Assembly: GCA_027627225.1 (NCBI GenBank)
Contig: CM051033.1
Location: forward strand, 6,292,801 to 6,356,800
Direction: 5' to 3'
Length of the DNA: 64,000 nucleotides
Origin: Congeria kusceri
Taxonomy: Eukaryota; Mollusca; Bivalvia; Myida; Dreissenidae
In this document: positions 55,741-64,000 of the stretch, piece after piece
Layout: each line of letters begins with the position of its first letter
Numbering within the stretch: position 1 is the first letter of the stretch
Position numbers and translations under genes: made by a program
The notes under the pieces: generated by a model
Databases searched by the model: none
The model's input: only the letters and a program-made list of their open reading frames with translations
Told to the model about the DNA's origin: nothing

Positions 55741-56739
55741 AAACAATTCATTAATTGTTTTGAGCCTAACTTCATTAAGACTGAAACTATCTTACGTATT
55801 GTTTTGAGCATAAATGTGTCCTGCTTCATAGCATAAGAGACCGCCGCTATTGCTACACAACATAAAAGCTTGCCCTTGAAAAACCTGGTACAGTCTAACC
55901 TCCTTATTCGAAATCATCGGGACCAATAAAAATACTACAAAATAATGATTATTTGAATTAAACATTTCTAGATAGCGTTATTGTTGCAAAAATCTTCAAA
56001 CTGTATATATATAATAGTGATGCTTTCCTTATTTATTATTTCCCCTGACATTCTGACTATTGTACACAGCGCAATATAGTTAATTTAGAATCTGTTACAA
56101 GGAAATGTGAACTGATGACCTAACAAATGTAAATCCAACTAAAGTACAAAAAACCACATCAAAATAATAAGGAATTAAGATTAACGGTGTTCTAAATAAC
56201 GGTGATATACTGTACATGCTTTGCATGCAGACAAAATACAACAAGCATCAATCAATATTTTTTGGTCCTCCTGAACACCGTCCATGCAGAGTTTGTGCGA
56301 TAGGGATTATTGAATATTGAAGTCGGTCAATAGCTATAAATAGCAAATGTATCCTTGTGATGTATCTCCGAGCATAATTAAAAGTAGTTTTGTCTCTTCT
56401 TGTCTTTATAAACTTGAGAAGCACAGAAAATGCTCGATGTTTTGGCCTTGAAGTCAAATTTGGACAATGTTCCAGATTAGGAATGTGGCATGACTGATTT
56501 CTAGAAAGTGATTTCGTTTGTAGTTACAAATTGTAAATTCCATTATAAAAAGGCTTTCAAATGTGGATTTCCTGAATATTTATATACTTCCCAGATTTTG
56601 TATAGTTAGTATTGATGAAAATTGTAACTCAGTTTCACACCATTAAAACAATTGTTGAGCGATCAGACGTTAAACTGTATAATAAGTGTCACTCCCACTT
56701 GTTGAATCATTTATCAGTAAGACTATCTAGATGGTGTAA

Positions 56740-57240
56740 AGCTATAAGGTCTGGTAACACTACTTTTCCTACCATCTGGGTTGCAAGTAATTAGGGCGAA
56801 TCCACCAATATTCAGATGAAGGTTTGAATGCTTTCTACGCGGTGTAATATGTTACTGCACGTAAATATTTTTCACTAATAGATGCATGTTTGTATCATAA
56901 AAAAGGACACTTTAAAGGCGTTGAAACAGGATTTGTTGGCATTTCAAATGGTTGTTGATCATAAAAAACAGTCAGATAAAGAAACACTAAAAACTATCAT
57001 AGTTTGGACATTACAACTTAGGTTCGTACAACCTGTTCCGAGCTTTGGACGCTGTGGTAAACTCTTGGCATATCCGATTTACTTTGGTCTCCTTTTAATT
57101 GGGAGTCAATTCATTTAATAGCAGTGTTGTTGCATATACACATCTCTATGCAAAGGCAGTTCACTGCCATAACTTGTGTTGTCTGCAAATATGAAAATGC
57201 AGCAAAATAGTTCCAAAAATACAAAAAATTAAATTTTTAA
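56740..57240. other. AT-rich DNA, no feature seen
   Basis: The 78-codon frame at 56,882-57,118 has no splice or domain support. Confidence 0.4.
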
Positions 57241-57244
57241 ATTC

Positions 57245-57520
57245 TTCATCATTATCATCATAGTCACCGTCATCATTTTCGTCATCATCATCGTCTTCTT
57301 CGTCATTATCATTATCGTGTTCGCCATATCGTTGTCTTATTCTTCATCTTCTTCATCCTTGTCATCATCCTTGTCACCGTCGTCATATTCATCATCAGCA
57401 TCAGTAGCAACAGCATCGTCGTCTTCATTGCTGTGGTCGTCGTAATCACAAGCAATGTCATAATTATCGCCACATCGACATGATCACCTACATCTCATAC
57501 ATCATCATCATCACCATCTC
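57245..57520 (+). repeat. imperfect (TCATCA/TCGTCT)n low-complexity tract
   Basis: Irregular trinucleotide repeats of TCA, TCG and TCT run for about 270 bp. Confidence 0.9.
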
Positions 57521-57607
57521 CATATTTACAGAGCTGTACTTTAATGCACTTATTTACAAATATTAATCCGTGAAATCAGTAAATGATTTGGCAAATTTTA
57601 GGGTACG

Positions 57608-58779
57608 TTTTTTAGCTGGGCTACAAGAAGAATAGGTGAGCTTTCCTACCCCTGGCGTCTGCGATTTTATTCGAAAGTCTTGTAACTTCAAAACTACATA
57701 ATTTTTTCACTTGAAACTTGGAATATACCTTTGTCATTCAATCCCAGTGTCAGGGGCAACATTCCTCACAACTCTGTATTGTATTTTGACATAGTTATTT
57801 CCCTTTTTCACTTTGATTTTTCTGGTTAAGTTTATATTTAAAAATTTTGTAACTTCAAGAATACATAAGTTATTCACTTAAAACTTGGAACTAACCTTTG
57901 TCATCAACTCCAGTATCAAGGGCAACATTTTCTATAATACTGTTTTGTATTTTGACAGAGTTATGCTCCTTTTTCACATTAATGTTTATATTCAAAAGTT
58001 TGGTAACTTCAATACTACAAAAGCTATTAACTTGAAACTTGGAATATACCTTCATCATCAACTCTAGTATCAGGGTGAATATTCTCCATTTTTTTTGTAT
58101 TTTGACAGAGTTATGCCCCTTTTTGACATAGATTTTCTGGTTAAAGTTTATATTCAAAAGTTTTGTAACTTCAAACTACATAGTTATTCACTTGAAACTT
58201 GGAACTAACCTTAGTCATCAACTCTAGTATCAGGGGCAACATAGCACATAACTCTATTTTGTATTTTGACAGAGTTATGCCCCCTTTTCGTTTAGTTTGT
58301 CTGTTTAAAGTTTATATTCAAAAGTTTGGTTACTTCAAAACTACATAAGTTATTCACTTGAAACTTGGAACTAACATTTGTCATCATCTCTAGTATCAGG
58401 GTCAACATTTCCCATTACTTTATTTTGTATTTTGACGGAGTTATGCCCCTTTTCCCACAGGTTTTCTAGTTAAAGTTTATATTCAAAAGTTTTGTAACTT
58501 CAAAACTAGATCAGTTATTCACTTGAAACTTGGAACTAACCTTTGTCATCAACTCTAGTATTAGGGGCAACATTACCCATAACTCTGTTTTGTATTTTGA
58601 CAGAGTTAGCCCACTTTTAACATAGACTTTGTTGTTTAAGTTTTTGTTCCAAAAATTTATAAACTATACAAGGCTTCACTTGGAAGTTTTGTATTTTAAC
58701 AACTGTATGCCCCTTCCACTTTCCAAAAATACGTACTAACTGAAATACCTCGAATAGTAGAGCTCTGACAGCTCTTGTT
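57608..58779 (+). mobile_element. TTTAGCTGGGCTAC-type element with ~165-bp monomers
   Basis: The 5' end is TTTTTTAGCTGGGCTACAAG, GGTGAGCTTTCCTACCC. About six monomers follow, marked by AGTTTATATTCAAAAGTTT, TTATTCACTTGAAACTTGGA, CATCAACTCTAGTATCAGGG and TATTTTGACAGAGTTATGCC (TTATGC at 57,961, 58,111, 58,275 and 58,441). The 3' end is CGAATAGT, then hairpin AGAGCT-CTGAC-AGCTCT, then TGTTT. Minus-strand frames here are translations of the monomers. Confidence 0.78.
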
Positions 58780-59150
58780 TTTATACATACAAGTTTACAT
58801 GAATTCTGTTTTTACGATCTAAACCTCAACCAAGGCAAGAAGTGTTTTGTCTCGCAAATTGCATGCAAAACTGTTTGCCAGATAAACAATGCTTATATCA
58901 AAATATCAGTTTTCAATGAAACTTAAATGAATGTCTCGCAAGACAGCGACAGCATGCAAGATCATATTTACATGCTCTGTAAGAATTGGAAAAATGTCAG
59001 CGATCTTGGGGTGTTCATATGCTGTTTCATGTTGATATAAATATAATAATAGTTTATTCATGTCCTCTCATGTTTGCGTGACGGGTTTTTTAGTATAAGT
59101 TCTGAAACCTAAAAAATAGTAGTTCTATTTTCAACAGATATTATATTTTT
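58780..59150. other. AT-rich DNA, no feature seen
   Basis: Unique-looking sequence between the last dispersed element and the satellite. Confidence 0.45.
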
Positions 59151-59151
59151 T

Positions 59152-62100
59152 TTTTAGAGATCGGGTGTGAGCATTTATCATTTGTTGTTTGGTGTGCGTA
59201 TTTAAATAGGACACAATATTACTGCAAATCTAAATAGATAGTACATTACATGTAAATATTGCATAAATAAATTTTAGAGATCGGGTGTGAGCATTTATCA
59301 TTTGTTGTTTGGTGTGCGTATTTAAATAGGACACAATATTACTGCAAATCTAAATAGATAGTACATTACATGTAAATATTGCATAAATAAATTTTAGAGA
59401 TTGGGTGTGAGCATTTATCATTTGTTGTATGGTGTGCGTATTTAAATAGGACACAATATTACTGCAAATCTAAATAGATAGTACATTACATGTAAATATT
59501 GCTTAAATACATTTTAGAGATCGGGTGTGAGCATTTATCATTTGTTGTTTGGTGTGCGTATTTAAATAGGACACAATATTACTGCAAATCTAAATAGATA
59601 GTACATTACGTGTAAATATTGCATAAATAAATTTTAGAGATCGGGTGTGAGCATTTATCATTTGTTGTATGGTGTGCGTATTTAAATAGGACACAATATT
59701 ACTGCAAATCTAAATAGATAGTACATTACATGTAAATATTGCATAAATAAATTTTAGAGATTGGGTGTGAGCATTTATCATTTGTTGTATGGTGTGCGTA
59801 TTTAAATAGGACACAATATTACTGCAAATCTAAATAGATAGTACATTACATGTAAATATTGCTTAAATACATTTTAGAGATCGGGTGTGAGCATTTATCA
59901 TTTGTTGTTTGGTGTGCGTATTTAAATAGGACACAATATTACTGCAAATCTAAATAGATAGTACATTACGTGTAAATATTGCATAAATAAATTTTAGAGA
60001 TCGGGTGTGAGCATTTATCATTTGTTGTATGGTGTGCGTATTTAAATAGGACACAATATTACTGCAAATCTAAATAGATAGTACATTACATGTAAATATT
60101 GCATAAATAAATTTTAGAGATTGGGTGTGAGCATTTATCATTTGTTGTATGGTGTGCGTATTTAAATAGGACACAATATTACTGCAAATCTAAATAGATA
60201 GTACATTACATGTAAATATTGCTTAAATACATTTTAGAGATCGGGTGTGAGCATTTATCATTTGTTGTATGGTGTGCGTATTTAAATAGGACACAATATT
60301 ACTGCAAATCTAAATAGATAGTACATTACGTGTAAATATTGCATAAATAAATTTTAGAGATCGGGTGTGAGCATTTATCATTTGTTGTATGGTGTGCGTA
60401 TTTAAATAGGACACAATATTACTGCAAATCTAAATAGATAGTACATTACGTGTAAATATTGCATAAATAAATTTTAGAGATCGGGTGTGAGCATTTATCA
60501 TTTGTTGTTTGGTTTGCGTATTTAAATAGGACACAATATTACTGCAAATCTAAATAGATAGTACATTACATGTAAATATTGCTTAAATACATTTTAGAGA
60601 TCGGGTGTGAGCATTTATCATTTGTTGTTTGGTGTGCGTATTTAAATAGGACACAATATTACTGCAAATCTAAATAGATAGTACATTACATGTAAATATT
60701 GCATAAATAAATTTTAGAGATCGGGTGTGAGCATTTATCATTTGTTGTTTGGTGTGTGTATTTAAATAGGACACAATATTACTGCAAATCTAAATAGATA
60801 GTACATTACATGTAAATATTGCATAAATACATTTTAGAGATCGGGTGTAAGCATTTATCATTTGTTGTTTGGTGTGCGTATTTAAATAGGACACAATATT
60901 ACTGCAAATCTAAATAGATAGTACATTACATGTAAATATTGCATAAATAAATTGTAGAGATCGGGTGTGAGCATTTATCATTTGTTGTTTGGTGTGCGTA
61001 TTTAAATAGGACACAATATTACTGCAAATCTAAATAGATAGTACATTACATGTAAATATTGCATAAATAAATTTTAGAGATCGGGTGTAAGCATTTATCA
61101 TTTGTTGTTAGGTTTGCATATTTAAATAGGACACAATATTACTGCAAATCTAAATAGATAGTACATTACATGTAAATATTGCATAAATAAATTGTAGAGA
61201 TCGGGTGTGAGCATTTATCATTTGTTGTTTGGTGTGCGTATTTAAATAGGACACAATATTACTGCAAATCTAAATAGATAGTACATTACATGTAAATATT
61301 GCATAAATAAATTTTAGAGATCGGGTGTAAGCATTTATCATTTGTTGTTTGGTGTGCGTATTTAAATAGGACACAATATTACTGCAAATCTAAATAGATA
61401 GTACATTACATGTAAATATTGCATAAATAAATTTTAGAGATCGGGTGTGAGCATTTATCATTTGTTGTTTGGTGTGCGTATTTAAATAGGACACAATATT
61501 ACTGCAAATCTAAATAGATAGTACATTACATGTAAATATTGCATAAATAAATTTTAGAGATCGGGTGTGAGCATTTATCATTTGTTGTTTGGTGTGCGTA
61601 TTTAAATAGGACACAATATTACTGCAAATCTAAATAGATAGTACATTACATGTAAATATTGCATAAATAAATTTTAGAGATTGGGTGTGAGCATTTATCA
61701 TTTGTTGTATGGTGTGCGTATTTAAATAGGACACAATATTACTGCAAATCTAAATAGATAGTACATTACATGTAAATATTGCTTAAATACATTTTAGAGA
61801 TTGGGTGTGAGCATTTATCATTTGTTGTATGGTGTGCGTATTTAAATAGGACACAATATTACTGCAAATCTAAATAGATAGTACATTACGTGTAAATATT
61901 GCATAAATAAATTTTAGAGATCGGGTGTGAGCATTTATCATTTGTTGTTTGGTTTGCGTATTTAAATAGGACACAATATTACTGCAAATCTAAATAGATA
62001 GTACATTACATGTAAATATTGCATAAATAAATTTTAGAGATTGGGTGTGGGCATTTATCATTTGTTGTTTGGTTTGCGTATTTAAATAGGACACAATATT

Positions 62101-64000
62101 ACTGCAAATCTAAATAGATAGTACATTACATGTAAATATTGCATAAATAAATTTTAGAGATCGGGTGTGAGCATTTATCATTTGTTGTTTGGTGTGCGTA
62201 TTTAAATAGGACACAATATTACTGCAAATCTAAATAGATAGTACATTACATGTAAATATTGCATAAATAAATTTTAGAGATCGGGTGTGAGCATTTATCA
62301 TTTGTTGTATGGTGTGCGTATTTAAATAGGACACAATATTACTGCAAATCTAAATAGATAGTACATTACATGTAAATATTGCATAAATAAATTTTAGAGA
62401 TTGGGTGTGAGCATTTATCATTTGTTGTTTGGTTTGCGTATTTAAATAGGACACAATATTACTGCAAATCTAAATAGATAGTACATTACATGTAAATATT
62501 GCATAAATAAATTTTAGAGATTGGGTGTGAGCATTTATCATTTGTTGTTTGGTTTGCGTATTTAAATAGGACACAATATTACTGCAAATCTAAATAGATA
62601 GTACATTACATGTAAATATTGCATAAATACATTTTAGAGATCGGGTGTGAGCATTTATCATTTGTTGTTTGGTTTGCGTATTTAAATAGGACACAATATT
62701 ACTGCAAATCTAAATAGATAGTACATTACATGTAAATATTGCATAAATAAATTTTAGAGATCGGGTGTGAGCATTTATCATTTGTTGTTTGGTTTGCGTA
62801 TTTAAATAGGACACAATATTACTGCAAATCTAAATAGATAGTACATTACATGTAAATATTGCATAAATAAATTTTAGAGATCGGGTGTGAGCATTTATCA
62901 TTTGTTGTTTGGTGTGCGTATTTAAATAGGACACAATATTACTGCAAATCTAAATAGATAGTACATTACATGTAAATATTGCTTAAATACATTTTAGAGA
63001 TCGGGTGTGAGCATTTATCATTTGTTGTTTGGTGTGCGTATTTAAATAGGACACAATATTACTGCAAATCTAAATAGATAGTACATTACATGTAAATATT
63101 GCATAAATAAATTTTAGAGATCGGGTGTGAGCATTTATCATTTGTTGTTTGGTGTGTGTATTTAAATAGGACACAATATTACTGCAAATCTAAATAGATA
63201 GTACATTACATGTAAATATTGCATAAATACATTTTAGAGATCGGGTGTAAGCATTTATCATTTGTTGTTTGGTGTGCGTATTTAAATAGGACACAATATT
63301 ACTGCAAATCTAAATAGATAGTACATTACATGTAAATATTGCATAAATAAATTTTAGAGATCGGGTGTAAGCATTTATCATTTGTTGTTTGGTTTGCGTA
63401 TTTAAATAGGACACAATATTACTGCAAATCTAAATAGATAGTGCATTACATGTAAATATTGCATAAATAAATTTTAGAGATCGGGTGTAAGCATTTATCA
63501 TTTGTTGTTAGGTTTGCATATTTAAATAGGACACAATATTACTGCAAATCTAAATAGATAGTACATTACATGTAAATATTGCATAAATAAATTGTAGAGA
63601 TCGGGTGTGAGCATTTATCATTTGTTGTTTGGTGTGCGTATTTAAATAGGACACAATATTACTGCAAATCTAAATAGATAGTACATTACATGTAAATATT
63701 GCATAAATAAATTTTAGAGATCGGGTGTAAGCATTTATCATTTGTTGTTTGGTGTGCGTATTTAAATAGGACACAATATTACTGCAAATCTAAATAGATA
63801 GTACATTACATGTAAATATTGCATAAATAAATTTTAGAGATCGGGTGTGAGCATTTATCATTTGTTGTTTGGTGTGCGTATTTAAATAGGACACAATATT
63901 ACTGCAAATCTAAATAGATAGTACATTACATGTAAATATTGCATAAATAAATTTTAGAGATCGGGTGTGAGCATTTATCATTTGTTGTTTGGTGTGCGTA
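59152..64000 (+). repeat. 120-bp satellite array, ~40 monomers, open at window end
   Basis: The monomer TCGGGTGTGAGCATTTATCA...ATAAATTTTAGAGA repeats every 120 bp exactly from 59,161 (last 9 bases of a unit start at 59,152) to the end of the window. There are forty full units and a partial one, with no insertion or deletion in any of them. Variation is confined to a few positions: TCGGG/TTGGG, GTGTGA/GTGTAA, GTTTGG/GTATGG/GTTAGG, GTGTGCG/GTTTGCG/GTGTGTG, ATTACA/ATTACG, GCATAAATAA/GCTTAAATAC/GCATAAATAC and ATTTTAG/ATTGTAG. The unit is AT-rich with stops in all frames. It contains the palindrome TATTTAAATA. No telomeric or CENP-B-box motif is seen. Confidence 0.98.

Larger units (their letters stand above)
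53339..56735 (+). repeat. host locus, paralogue 2 (piggyBac-free)
   Basis: CCAAAAGGCATAGACTAGAG and AAGCTGATCAAATATTGAGAT (53,339-53,410), TTGTAATTGATCCGTGAAGT (54,354) and TAAGAGACCGCCGCTATTGC (from 55,830 to about 56,735) match, in order, 40,225-40,993 plus 46,361-47,965, with many substitutions. Paralogue 2 lacks the SINE and the piggyBac of paralogue 1, and has its own insertion at 53,500-54,350. It therefore records the empty piggyBac target site. Confidence 0.85.

Noticed and set aside
59152..64000. Satellite considered as a CRISPR or a coding repeat
   Set aside because: Whole 120-bp units repeat without unique spacers, and all frames contain stops.
1..64000. Endogenous viral sequences or retroelement polymerase genes
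   Set aside because: No reverse transcriptase, integrase or viral-type reading frame was seen on either strand.

Overview
This is eukaryotic, AT-rich, gene-poor DNA and almost certainly comes from a mollusc, most likely a bivalve. That assignment is an inference. It rests on spliced genes, tRNA-derived SINEs ending in ATTT repeats, ~140-170 bp monomer arrays carried inside non-autonomous elements (the layout described for bivalve pearl/HINE-type elements), and piggyBac-, pogo- and hAT-class transposons. No bacterial, viral or CRISPR features were seen. Host coding content is limited to a few isolated candidate exons; none belongs to a family I can name.

Layout. 0.1-2.6 kb: ~168-bp tandem array packed with AGGTCA hexamers. 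2.6-10.6 kb: AT-rich DNA with MITEs and repeat fragments. 10.6-12.7 kb: a hairpin-ended, Helentron-like element interrupted by an internally deleted hAT element that keeps part of a transposase gene. 12.8-16.5 kb: candidate 3' exons of a plus-strand host gene with two alternative last exons. 18.6-21.4 kb: more repeats. 20.9-22.2 kb: a possible three-exon minus-strand gene of about 69 codons. 23,381-31,786 and 31,787-41,296: head-to-tail near-identical duplicates (copies A and B). 40,994-46,360: a piggyBac element (TTAA target site, 12-bp terminal repeats) with a broken transposase gene; its intron holds a complete pogo/Tigger-like element at 42,014-45,171 (TA target site, 22-bp TIRs, apparently intact 452-aa transposase in three exons). 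46.4-59 kb: host DNA, a diverged paralogue of the piggyBac target locus at 53.3-56.7 kb that lacks the piggyBac, several hairpin-ended elements and a hAT-like element. 59.15-64.0 kb: a 120-bp satellite, about 40 monomers without a single indel, continuing past the window.

History readable from the sequence: an old locus duplication (about 40.2-48.0 kb versus 53.3-56.7 kb); then piggyBac insertion into one paralogue and pogo insertion into the piggyBac intron; then tandem duplication of 8.4-9.5 kb whose right breakpoint lies 303 bp inside the piggyBac. This left a solo 5' piggyBac end and a new chimeric 50-codon reading frame at 31,753-31,905. Copy A later lost 1,110 bp that copy B still has.

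The most notable points are the nested elements with preserved splicing, the array of nuclear-receptor-type AGGTCA direct repeats, the modular element superfamily sharing a 3' hairpin plus CTTGTT end, and higher-order structure in the satellite.
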